DNA from: Dyadobacter tibetensis Y620-1 | Lineage (GTDB): Bacteria; Bacteroidota; Bacteroidia; Cytophagales; Spirosomataceae | DNA length: 64,000 nt | Assembly (NCBI RefSeq): GCF_000566685.1 | Contig: NZ_AZQN01000002.1 | Location: 682,001-746,000, forward strand | Reading direction: 5' to 3' | Shown: one piece after another, positions 1 to 7,892 of the stretch | Numbering within the stretch: position 1 is the stretch's first letter | Layout of the letters: each line of letters starts with the position of its first letter | Made by a program: the position numbers and the translations under genes | Notes under the pieces: model-generated | What the model was told of the DNA's origin: nothing | Database searches by the model: none | The model's input: only the letters and a program-made list of their open reading frames with translations

Positions 1-1172
1 TTTGCTCTCCTACAAGGGCAAGTCTGATGACTGGTAAGTCTCCAGCCGCTTTAAAAATCACCTGCCATATTCCGGGAATGGGAATGAAACCCTATGTAGC
101 TAAATTCAATGCTGGAATGAAAATGAAGGAGGCTTTCTTTTTAGACCATCTGCCACCGGCTGAGGTTACCATAGCCGAAGTATTAAAGGCGGAGGGTTAT
201 TCTACGGGATTCATTGGCAAGTGGCATTTGGCAGGAGAGGGTTCCGAAGCTACTCCCGATGGTATAGTGAATGCTGACTTCCATCCAGATAAGCAGGGGT
301 TCGATATTAATATTGGAGGTTGCTCTTATGGACAGCCTAGAAGCTATTTTTCTCCTTTCAAAAATGGCACGTTACCGGACGGCGAAGCAGGTGAATATTT
401 GACGGATCGACTTGGTGATGAAGCGGTTAATTTTATTACCCAAAACAAAGATCGGCCTTTTTTTCTTAATCTAGCCACCTATACGGTCCACACCCCCTTA
501 CAAGCCCCTGAAGAAAACCTGAATAAATTTTCGGGGAATAAATATTACGCCATGATCGATAAACTGGACCAAAATGTTGGAAAGGTACTTCATGCATTAG
601 AAAAGCTTCACTTGAAAGAAAATACCATGGTAATTTTTTATTCAGATAATGGAGGACTTTGGGGTAATCCTCCCTTACGAAATAATAAAGGTTCATTGTT
701 TGAAGGAGGGATACGCGTCCCCCTGATCATTTCCTGGCCCGGACATATCCCAAAAGGTAGAATATCAGAGGTTCCTGTCACTACGGTAGACTTTTTCCCG
801 ACCATTATGCAGGTGGCTACTGTCCGAGCCCCCCGCCCACCCTATCTGGAAGGGCAGAGTCTATGGCCCCTTTTAAGTGGAAAAGAAAAGACACAAAATC
901 GGGCGCTATATTGGCATTTCCCACATCATAGGAAGGATACCGAGCTCGCCATGGCGGCCGCAATCCGGGAAGGTGACTGGAAACTGATTAAGGAATTTGA
1001 GTCGGAAGTCATACACCTTTTTAATTTAAGGACAGATATAAATGAATCTATTAACCTCGCCGAAAAATTTCCTCGGCGGGCGAAAAATCTTTTGTCTAAA
1101 CTGGAAAAATGGCAACAACAGGTTTCCGCTGAACTCCCTGAACCTAATCTGAACAACCAAGTAGTCAAGTGA
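1..1172 (+). CDS. Sulfatase, S1 family (5' end outside window)
   Basis: This is the C-terminal portion of an arylsulfatase-type enzyme that removes sulfate esters, probably from glycans. Its frame is open to the left edge. The first complete codons (from base 3) read CSPTRASLMTGK, the C-x-P-S/T-R signature whose cysteine is converted to formylglycine, so the catalytic core lies right at the edge. Further family landmarks follow: GKWHLAG, a His in VHTPL, YSDNGG (metal-binding Asp-Asn) and NNKGSLFEGGIRVP with its lysine. The visible part runs to a normal C-terminus. The first in-frame ATG, at base 27, lies inside the signature and cannot be the true start. The GH97 gene begins 7 bases after the stop, so the two are very likely co-transcribed and may act on the same sulfated glycan. 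The substrate cannot be read from the sequence. Confidence 0.93.
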   Translation, partial: CSPTRASLMTGKSPAALKITCHIPGMGMKPYVAKFNAGMKMKEAFFLDHLPPAEVTIAEVLKAEGYSTGFIGKWHLAGEGSEATPDGIVNADFHPDKQGFDINIGGCSYGQPRSYFSPFKNGTLPDGEAGEYLTDRLGDEAVNFITQNKDRPFFLNLATYTVHTPLQAPEENLNKFSGNKYYAMIDKLDQNVGKVLHALEKLHLKENTMVIFYSDNGGLWGNPPLRNNKGSLFEGGIRVPLIISWPGHIPKGRISEVPVTTVDFFPTIMQVATVRAPRPPYLEGQSLWPLLSGKEKTQNRALYWHFPHHRKDTELAMAAAIREGDWKLIKEFESEVIHLFNLRTDINESINLAEKFPRRAKNLLSKLEKWQQQVSAELPEPNLNNQVVK

Positions 1173-1179
1173 TAAAAAA

Positions 1180-3111
1180 ATGAAGCTAACAAAAAAATAT
1201 CTATGGTCATGGCTGGTTACGGTGGTGATTCTCCCTTTCCAAGTCTTGGCAGCTCCCAGCCCCTATCAAGTCAAATCTCCCGATGGGCAGATCTCCCTAA
1301 ATATTCAAATGGTAGACGGAGAATTTCAGTATTCCGTTCATGCCTGGGGTAAAAAGATGATTAACCCTTCTGTAATTTCTTTTCTAAAAGATGCACAGCT
1401 GAAAGAAATTAAGACGCATAGAATAAGTCAGGACCAACATTGGGCGCCAGTTTGGGGTCAGTTCAGCCAGATTCGAGATCAGTATCAACAGTTAACCATC
1501 AGCTTTGAGGCCCCACCAGCGAAGGGTAAGCTCATGGCCCGGGTTTATAATGAGGGAGTGGCATTTCGTTTTGTTCTGGAAGAAGGTCAAAAGCCTGCAG
1601 CATCCGAGTTAATCTTCACGGCGACATTACCGGAGGGCAACCGCTACTATGCTCCCAACCGCGAAGACGAACCATTAGGACCGGTCACTTATAACGAACT
1701 GGACCAGTCGCTACACAATTTGACCACAAATGGCAAAAATAGGAATCTTCAGGTTCCGCTGGTAGTTCAAACAAAAGAAAGTATTTATCTGGCTTTACTG
1801 GAATCCGATCTATATGCATCAGAAGGAATGGCAGCCATGCGTTTGGACACCTATGGCCCCACAAACACGATCATCTCACGTAATCAGGCGTCTCTTTCCC
1901 ATCAGACCTTTACTTCGCCCTGGCGGGTCATATTATTAGGCAAAAAGCCTGGAGATTTGGTAGTTAACACCGTGACCCAAAACCTGGCTACACCCAACCA
2001 ACTAGAAAATTCTGACTGGGTCAGACCTGGGAAAACCTTATGGGACTGGCGGGTTCATGGCTATAAAGCTCCGGATGGCTTCACCTACGGAATTAATACA
2101 GAAAGCTACCTACGTTTCATCGACTTTGCTTCAGACAATGGTATTGAATATTTTCTGATTGACGATGCCTGGTATAATAAGGTAACAGCGGGGCATTTTG
2201 AGCATTCCGAACGATTGGACTTGCAACGTGTGATTACCTATGCTCAGAAAAAAAAGGTTGAACTTATCTTGTATTACGATAACCGACAGGGAGTATATGG
2301 CGATTCGGCTCTTTTCCCCTATTATCATTCTCTAGGGATGAAGGGGATAAAATATGGATTCATGGGTAATAATGTGCCGTTCACCAAAAAGGCCGTCATC
2401 CAGAGCGCAGAGAATAAATTATTAATAGACTTCCATGACAGTCCGGTTCCGTATACGGGTATCAGCCGTACATTTCCCAATGCTATCACCCGAGAATACT
2501 GTCATGGCCAGCAAGACTCCAGGAGAGCTTTTACTCCGGAATCCTTTATCAAAATGGCTTTGATTAATGCTATTACCGGACCATTAGACATGAATAACGG
2601 CAATTTCGATCTGATTGGAATTAATAAAGGCATCAGAGAAAAAGGACCTAAACAAGTAGGTTCTTATTATTCTACCGTCGCTTCCGAAGCGGCTCGTACT
2701 CTCATTATATTTAGTGGGTTGGTCTGCATTCCGGATGCACCCGAAGCCTACGCAGCCAAGAAGGATCTATTCGAATTTATCCAGAAACAACCCGTGGGTC
2801 GCTGGGATGAGACAAAAATTCTAAATGCAGATCTGGATTCCCATATCACCACCGCACGAAGACACGGCAAAGAATGGTTTATCGGAAGTGCCATTAACCA
2901 AAAAGGAGGTAAGTTAAAGATACCCATGGACTTTCTGGAGCCCGGCACGAATTATGAAGTCACCTATTATGAAGACAGCCCAGAAACGCATTGTAAAACA
3001 AACCCTGAAGCCTATCAGATCAGGCGTGGGTCGCTCCGTCGTGGTGAGGTAGTAGAAGCCGTTTTGGCGCCGGGAGGCGGTCATTGCATGTGGATCAGAC
3101 CAAAAAATTAA
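1180..3111 (+). CDS. Glycoside hydrolase family 97 (alpha-glycosidase)
   Basis: This 643-residue exported glycosidase has a hydrophobic signal peptide ending near AAPSP. It has the GH97 plan: an N-terminal beta-sandwich (about 25-285), a catalytic barrel (about 285-560, with LWDWRVHG and FLIDDAWYN) and a small C-terminal beta domain. GH97 is the family of SusB-type alpha-glucosidases and of retaining alpha-galactosidases. Here D417-F418-H419-D420, followed by TGISRTFPN and ITREY, resembles the branch with an aspartate nucleophile more than the N-A-H-E of inverting SusB, so a retaining alpha-galactosidase-like activity is inferred. The signal peptide suggests the periplasm. It sits 7 bases behind the sulfatase and looks like the second gene of a small glycan-degradation operon that begins outside the window. 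Confidence 0.9.
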   Translation: MKLTKKYLWSWLVTVVILPFQVLAAPSPYQVKSPDGQISLNIQMVDGEFQYSVHAWGKKMINPSVISFLKDAQLKEIKTHRISQDQHWAPVWGQFSQIRDQYQQLTISFEAPPAKGKLMARVYNEGVAFRFVLEEGQKPAASELIFTATLPEGNRYYAPNREDEPLGPVTYNELDQSLHNLTTNGKNRNLQVPLVVQTKESIYLALLESDLYASEGMAAMRLDTYGPTNTIISRNQASLSHQTFTSPWRVILLGKKPGDLVVNTVTQNLATPNQLENSDWVRPGKTLWDWRVHGYKAPDGFTYGINTESYLRFIDFASDNGIEYFLIDDAWYNKVTAGHFEHSERLDLQRVITYAQKKKVELILYYDNRQGVYGDSALFPYYHSLGMKGIKYGFMGNNVPFTKKAVIQSAENKLLIDFHDSPVPYTGISRTFPNAITREYCHGQQDSRRAFTPESFIKMALINAITGPLDMNNGNFDLIGINKGIREKGPKQVGSYYSTVASEAARTLIIFSGLVCIPDAPEAYAAKKDLFEFIQKQPVGRWDETKILNADLDSHITTARRHGKEWFIGSAINQKGGKLKIPMDFLEPGTNYEVTYYEDSPETHCKTNPEAYQIRRGSLRRGEVVEAVLAPGGGHCMWIRPKN

Positions 3112-3141
3112 GCGCAAGGACTCTTACCCTGCGCTTAATTT
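3105..3141. terminator. Bidirectional terminator, GH97 / serC
   Basis: A perfect 12-base inverted repeat (AAATTAAGCGCA at 3105-3116, TGCGCTTAATTT at 3130-3141) with a 13-base loop lies between the convergent ends of the GH97 gene and serC. It overlaps the GH97 stop codon. Confidence 0.7.
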
Positions 3142-3157
3142 AAGGGAGGAAAGCCTA

Positions 3158-4231
3158 TTATAAGGCTGTTATGGCCTCTATAAGCTGATCGACCTGCTCC
3201 ATGGAAGTGGCAGGGAAATTGGCAATACGGATCTGAGAGTCCTTGAATTTTCCGTACCCACTGCCTACTATCATATTTTTAGCTTTCAATGCTTTAATCA
3301 AGTCCGAAGAAGCACCTTCTGTATTGGCGACTACGACAGTTTGGGACTGAAATTTTTTCTCTTTTACAAAGGGGGAAAGGCCTTGATATTTTTCTATGAA
3401 CTTATAAAGCTTTTGTGCCTTCGCTTCAGTTTCCTTCCTGATATTGTTCACCCCAATACCATTCATTTCCTGCGCTACCTTTCCTAGAAGATAGATTCCC
3501 ATTACATTTGGCGTGGCCGGGGTTTCATGATTTAGGGCATTTTTCCATAACGTAGGCAGGTCGTTATGGGCTCCTATGCTAAAGGTATTCTTAATTTGCT
3601 GCGCTCTTTCCAAGCACTTTTCACTCACGATCCACACTCCCAAGCCCGCGGGAAGTCCAAATGCCTTCTGTACAGAAAAGAAGGCATTTTCAATCAGGCT
3701 ATAATCTAATTCAGGATATGGGGCCGACGAAACCATATCCACTGCCATAAATTTATTTGGATTGCCAGTCTTTAATTTATGAATTTCATTTACAGGCATC
3801 TGTACCCCCGAACTGGTTTCATTATGTGTTACGCCTATCAGCTCTGCATATTCAGGTACCACTATTTCGGAAGCAACAAACCCCTGCCCCATGGGTTTTT
3901 CGTATTTGTGGGCATATTTATTTAAGGCATGTGCGTAGTCGGCAAATTTCAAGGAAAAGGAACCATTTACTAAATGAAAACTCTCGAGCTCTACACAACT
4001 GAAGACGATACGTTCCCAGATTTCGGAGGCGGAGCCGAGAAATAAAATCTGATGAGTGTCGGGGACCTGCAGTAATGCACGCAATTGCTCTACGGTAAAC
4101 TGATGTATGGCCCGATACTGAGCACTACGATGAGAAATTGACCCTAACTGCTGGTCTACGAAATCCTTTACATGGGATTCGAAACTTGGGTACAGTTGTG
4201 CGGGGCCAGGCGTAAAGTAAATAAGTGACAT
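3158..4231 (-). CDS. serC: Phosphoserine aminotransferase (SerC-like)
   Basis: This is a 357-residue class-V, PLP-dependent aminotransferase. SerC converts 3-phosphohydroxypyruvate and glutamate to phosphoserine, step two of serine synthesis. The N-terminal YFTPGPAQLYP is typical of SerC. The PLP lysine is probably K189 in FFSVQKAFGLPAG, with D165 (AVDMVSS) as the residue that contacts the pyridine nitrogen. Length fits the family. It lies 114 bases downstream of the gene encoding the other two steps of the pathway, on the same strand, which strongly supports the assignment over other class-V aminotransferases. A hairpin sits in the gap, so the two genes may not be transcribed equally. Confidence 0.88.
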   Translation of the reverse strand: MSLIYFTPGPAQLYPSFESHVKDFVDQQLGSISHRSAQYRAIHQFTVEQLRALLQVPDTHQILFLGSASEIWERIVFSCVELESFHLVNGSFSLKFADYAHALNKYAHKYEKPMGQGFVASEIVVPEYAELIGVTHNETSSGVQMPVNEIHKLKTGNPNKFMAVDMVSSAPYPELDYSLIENAFFSVQKAFGLPAGLGVWIVSEKCLERAQQIKNTFSIGAHNDLPTLWKNALNHETPATPNVMGIYLLGKVAQEMNGIGVNNIRKETEAKAQKLYKFIEKYQGLSPFVKEKKFQSQTVVVANTEGASSDLIKALKAKNMIVGSGYGKFKDSQIRIANFPATSMEQVDQLIEAITAL

Positions 4232-4283
4232 AAATAGTATTAAAAAAGTGGAGTGAATTTAAAAAACATCTTATAAAAAGCAA

Positions 4284-4321
4284 AAGGTTTGATCATTTAG
4301 GATATGCCCAATAATCAAACC
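4284..4321 (-). terminator. Hairpin between serBA fusion and serC
   Basis: The inverted repeat AGGTTTGAT (4284-4292) / ATCAAACCT (4313-4321) has a second, inner stem in its 20-base loop. On the minus strand it is followed by a T-rich run, like an intrinsic terminator. It follows the SerB-SerA gene and precedes serC, so it could end or attenuate the operon transcript. Confidence 0.55.
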
Positions 4322-4345
4322 TCTGCAGCTCAACCAGGTCGTATC

Positions 4346-6250
4346 CTAGTAAAGCATGCGGAACCGGATCGTTCCTTCTATTTCTTTAAGCGACTGGATA
4401 AACTCTTCGGTATATTCCTTGGAAATATCCACAATTACGTATCCGATATGTTCGTTAGTTTTCAAATACTGACCGTTCACATTCACGTTATTATCGGCAA
4501 AAATCTGATTCAGTTTCGCCAATACGCCCGGAACATTGGCATGAATATGTAACATCCTGTGAGAATCCTTCAGTTTCGGAAGTTGAACCTCAGGGAAGTT
4601 GACACTACCATAAGAACTTCCGTTATTCATAAATTCTAATAGCTTGGCTGGCACAAAATGACCGATATTTTCCTGAGCTTCTTCCGTACTACCCCCAATA
4701 TGTGGTGTCAAAATCACATTAGGCAGACCTATTAATTCGCTTTCAAAGGCCTCCTTATTGGTTTTTGGTTCTTTGGGAAAAACATCCACTCCAGCGCCAG
4801 CAACTTTGCCTGATTTAACGGCATCTGCAAGCGCTGCGATATCCACTACATGCCCCCGAGACAAGTTCATAAAGATTACACCATCCTTCATGAGGTCAAA
4901 TTCACGCTTACCAATGATATTGGTATTCTCCTTTCGCCCATCTACATGAAGACTTATCACATCGGAAATGCTTAATAACTCGTCCAGGGAGTTAACCTTG
5001 CGTGCATTGCCCAATGAAAGTTTTTCGACTTCATCATAGAAATACACTTCCATGCCTAAAGCCTCAGCTACTACGGAAAGTTGAGTACCTATGCTTCCGT
5101 AGCCAACCATACCCAGCTTCTTCCCTCTAACCTCGAAACTTCCATTGGCCGACTTATCCCATTTCCCGAGATGCATCTGATTGCTCTTGGGAACGATATT
5201 ACGTATTAACAAGATCATTTCACCAATGGCCAGCTCTACTACAGAACGGGTATTACTATAGGGAGCATTAAATACGGCTACGCCCCGTTTTGCAGCCTCT
5301 TCCAGATCTATCTGATTGGTTCCGATACAAAAGGCACCTATAGCCATCAGCTTGGGAGCATTCTCTAAAACCTTCTTGGTGATATTCGTTTTGGAACGTA
5401 TCCCAATAATGGATACATCTTTTATACGCTCACAAAGTTCATCCTCATCCATCGCTCCTTTTACGAACTCTACATTGAACCCTTCCTGTTCGAAGGCTCT
5501 TAAAGCTGCTGGGTGTACATTTTCTAATAATAGAACTTTGATGCGACTCTTAGGAAAGGACTGACTTCTCATCAATTTGTTATCAAACAAAAAGTCATCA
5601 AGCGACGTGGCAATATGATCGGCTACTGCAGTTACCTTATCCCTTTCAACATTTTCTGTAAAGGCATAAAAACGTTGAGCCAAACCTGATTCCTTCATCT
5701 GGTAATCGGTGTATCCATCCCCAATGACATAGACCTCTCCATCCAGTTTCAGATTTTCAAGTAATTTTATTTTGCCTCCATCGGTGGACAAAACGTTGTT
5801 GGTATCAACTCCCGTAATATTACCCTCTTCGTCAAACAGAAATTCATTGGCATAAACATGATCTGCATGAATGCCTAATTCCGTTGCTACAGGTACGATA
5901 AACTCCTTAAACCCACTTGAAACAATATATATCGTGTCGGCATGTTCGGTAAGAAATTGCCTATTGCGCAAAAACGAATCGGACACCTGACCTCTCAAAT
6001 AGGCAACTAATTCTTCGATGTGGGAACGGTTAGCGCTAAGCAAAGCTATTCTTTGTCGCAACCCCTCGGCAAACGACATTTCGCCGTTCATTCCTTTGTC
6101 GGTCAAATCACGGATTTGCCCCACTACCTCATCCTTTTGGGGATGATTCGCTAAAGCTATGGCGGCTAGTTCGTCTAAGCCTTCCACTTTGGTGAAAGTG
6201 CTGTCGAAATCAATAATAATGTACGGAGACGTAAGCGTTAATGTGGACAT
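4346..6250 (-). CDS. SerB-SerA fusion: phosphoserine phosphatase / 3-phosphoglycerate dehydrogenase
   Basis: This 634-residue protein fuses two serine-pathway enzymes. Residues about 8-225 form a HAD phosphatase of the SerB type: D14-F-D16-S-T (motif I nucleophile), IVSSGF (motif II), a lysine in GGKIKLL, and VIGDGYTDYQM (motif IV). Residues about 237-545 form an NAD-dependent D-3-phosphoglycerate dehydrogenase, with GYGSIGTQ for NAD binding, the catalytic Arg in NLSRGHVVD, Glu in PKEP and His in TPHIGG. A C-terminal ACT domain (about 560-634, with HIHANVPGVLAKLNQIF) probably senses serine. The fusion carries steps one and three of the pathway, and the neighbouring serC supplies step two. The dehydrogenase alone would be about 400 residues, so the length is explained by the added phosphatase. 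Confidence 0.92.
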   Translation of the reverse strand: MSTLTLTSPYIIIDFDSTFTKVEGLDELAAIALANHPQKDEVVGQIRDLTDKGMNGEMSFAEGLRQRIALLSANRSHIEELVAYLRGQVSDSFLRNRQFLTEHADTIYIVSSGFKEFIVPVATELGIHADHVYANEFLFDEEGNITGVDTNNVLSTDGGKIKLLENLKLDGEVYVIGDGYTDYQMKESGLAQRFYAFTENVERDKVTAVADHIATSLDDFLFDNKLMRSQSFPKSRIKVLLLENVHPAALRAFEQEGFNVEFVKGAMDEDELCERIKDVSIIGIRSKTNITKKVLENAPKLMAIGAFCIGTNQIDLEEAAKRGVAVFNAPYSNTRSVVELAIGEMILLIRNIVPKSNQMHLGKWDKSANGSFEVRGKKLGMVGYGSIGTQLSVVAEALGMEVYFYDEVEKLSLGNARKVNSLDELLSISDVISLHVDGRKENTNIIGKREFDLMKDGVIFMNLSRGHVVDIAALADAVKSGKVAGAGVDVFPKEPKTNKEAFESELIGLPNVILTPHIGGSTEEAQENIGHFVPAKLLEFMNNGSSYGSVNFPEVQLPKLKDSHRMLHIHANVPGVLAKLNQIFADNNVNVNGQYLKTNEHIGYVIVDISKEYTEEFIQSLKEIEGTIRFRMLY

Positions 6251-6332
6251 GAATCGGTAGATAACGGAATTAATTGCTAGCTTAATTTAAAGAATCCGAT
6301 CGTAAGAATACTGTATTTCATCAATCAGGCGA

Positions 6333-6340
6333 CAAAATTA
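6333..6340 (-). promoter_or_regulatory. Candidate -7 element for the serBA fusion gene
   Basis: Read on the minus strand this is TAATTTTG, matching the Bacteroidota -7 consensus TAnnTTTG, about 80 bases upstream of the start codon. The nearest TTTG upstream is 24 bases away, longer than ideal. Confidence 0.4.
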
Positions 6341-6602
6341 CAAATCTGATTCTTATCCCCCTAACAAAAATCGCAAAGGTTCCGTTTTAATTAATTGTGA
6401 AATTAACATTTAATGTCTCCTCCCTCAGATAATAAAGAGGTAATAACTTACCAGAGGCCCTTCCAGGGCCCTGAACACTTTGAATGTTTCTTATAATTAA
6501 ATTCCTACCTTTGGCTGTTTCGACCCTAGCCGGCCTCAGATGAACAGGTGATGCCAGCGAGACTAGTTCAGCAGGCTTCATTTAAGGGTATGGGCCTAAA
6601 AT

Positions 6603-6623
6603 AGAAAACCCGCTCACACGGGT
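6603..6623 (-). terminator. Weak terminator after the PepSY gene
   Basis: On the minus strand a short stem ACCCG/CGGGT with a 6-base loop is followed by TTTTCTATTTT. It is a plausible end for the receptor-PepSY transcript, but the stem is only about five pairs. Confidence 0.35.
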
Positions 6624-6689
6624 ACTCCTATCCTCAATAAATGAGCCAGCATCGAAGGCTGTAAAATCCATGATGCAGATTTGGCTGTT

Positions 6690-7847
6690 TCAGCTAACCT
6701 CCTCGAGAATAAGTCGGGGTGATTTCTTTTTAAACTTCCTTCCAAACCAAAGAAATACACCTGTAATGGGGAGAGAAGCGATGGTAAGACTGCACAAAAA
6801 TGCTATGATCTTTCCTGCAATTCCACCTATGGCCCCTATATGAATATCGTAATTCATACGAAGTATCTTATCTGGAATTTTGGCATTGGCATATTTCCCA
6901 TAAATCCCGGTGGTTTCTAGCTCTTCCAGCGTATTCTGATCGAAAAATCTAAAATCTGCATCATAATACAAGCCTTCACTATTACTGATTTCTACATAAA
7001 TGCTTTCCTCTTTACTGGTAGGATAATGAAGTTCATAGGCCTTCGCATCTGGAGATTCCTTTTGAAGGCGGGCAATAAGGAAGTCCATGGGGGCCTTTCC
7101 GGCTATTTGATTTTCTTCCTTGCTGATATTTTCAGGTATTATAAATTTGGCCTCCTTTTCACCACCGGTACCCTTATACACTACATATTTGAGCCAGTTA
7201 TAACTTATCATGGCTCCGGTAAATGCCAGAATTAGAGCAAAAACACATACATAAATCCCAATGACGGTATGCAGATCGAAGTTCTTACGACGCCAATTTG
7301 TAGTAGATTTCCAGTTGAAACTTAAACGTTGCTTCAATGTCTTTCTTTGCTTTGGAACCCAGAGCCAGATCCCCGAAATAATGATAAGGATAAACATGAG
7401 AATCGAGGCGCCCACAACTTGTTCGCCAACTTCTCTTGGAAGCCAAAGGCGCATATGACCTTTCAAAATAAATGGAAAGAATCCAGTAAGATGATCATCC
7501 ACGCGAATCACCTGACCCGAATAAGGGTTCAGGAAGATACTTTGGTAAAATTCGGGGGTTCTATCATAGAATATCACTTCAATCGCATCATCGGCTTTCT
7601 TAAAGACCGTTCCATGGACTGAATTATTGGGGAAAACCTCCAAGGCCAGCCGTCGAGCATCAGTGGGCGTCAGCATAGCCTGATCCATAGGTTTCACCTT
7701 CTTATAGTCGTCATACAATCCTTCAATCTCCTCTTTAAAGGCCCAAAAACAACCAGTAATCGCCACAATAAATACGACGAGTCCTGTAATCAATCCCATG
7801 ATTTTATGAATCTCTAATATTAGCTTTCTACTGGTCATACCCTTCAT
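6690..7847 (-). CDS. PepSY-associated transmembrane protein
   Basis: This is a 385-residue inner-membrane protein of the PepSY_TM family. It has an N-terminal membrane segment (about 14-36), a periplasmic PepSY-like region with FPNNSVHGTVF, a segment near 146-163, another near 195-215, a second periplasmic region and a last segment near 345-368 ending in a basic tail. Family members often lie beside TonB-dependent siderophore receptors and are thought to help with ferric-siderophore reduction or processing at the inner membrane. Here it follows such a receptor 45 bases downstream on the same strand. A strong hairpin occupies that gap. Translation could start at the first Met or at Met4. Confidence 0.87.
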   Translation of the reverse strand: MKGMTSRKLILEIHKIMGLITGLVVFIVAITGCFWAFKEEIEGLYDDYKKVKPMDQAMLTPTDARRLALEVFPNNSVHGTVFKKADDAIEVIFYDRTPEFYQSIFLNPYSGQVIRVDDHLTGFFPFILKGHMRLWLPREVGEQVVGASILMFILIIISGIWLWVPKQRKTLKQRLSFNWKSTTNWRRKNFDLHTVIGIYVCVFALILAFTGAMISYNWLKYVVYKGTGGEKEAKFIIPENISKEENQIAGKAPMDFLIARLQKESPDAKAYELHYPTSKEESIYVEISNSEGLYYDADFRFFDQNTLEELETTGIYGKYANAKIPDKILRMNYDIHIGAIGGIAGKIIAFLCSLTIASLPITGVFLWFGRKFKKKSPRLILEEVS

Positions 7848-7853
7848 ATGATT

Positions 7854-7880
7854 TAAACAGCCTGGGAGCCAGGCTGTTTA
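7854..7880 (-). terminator. Intercistronic hairpin, receptor / PepSY gene
   Basis: A perfect 12-base stem (TAAACAGCCTGG at 7854-7865, CCAGGCTGTTTA at 7869-7880) has a 3-base loop. It ends 6 bases before the PepSY start codon. The T-tract is poor, so it may attenuate, stabilise the receptor message, or mask the PepSY initiation region rather than terminate fully. Confidence 0.6.
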
Positions 7881-7892
7881 ATGGTTAAAGAT

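Larger units (their letters stand above)
6251..6689. other. 439-base intergenic region
   Basis: This region lies between the start of the serBA fusion and the end of the PepSY gene, both on the minus strand. It holds the candidate serBA promoter and a weak hairpin after the PepSY gene. A 64-codon open frame on the minus strand (6387-6581) has no recognisable features. No RNA gene or riboswitch was recognised. Confidence 0.5.

Noticed and set aside
6387..6581. 64-codon minus-strand frame in the gap before the PepSY gene
   Set aside because: No features, no promoter and no relation to neighbours; treated as chance.
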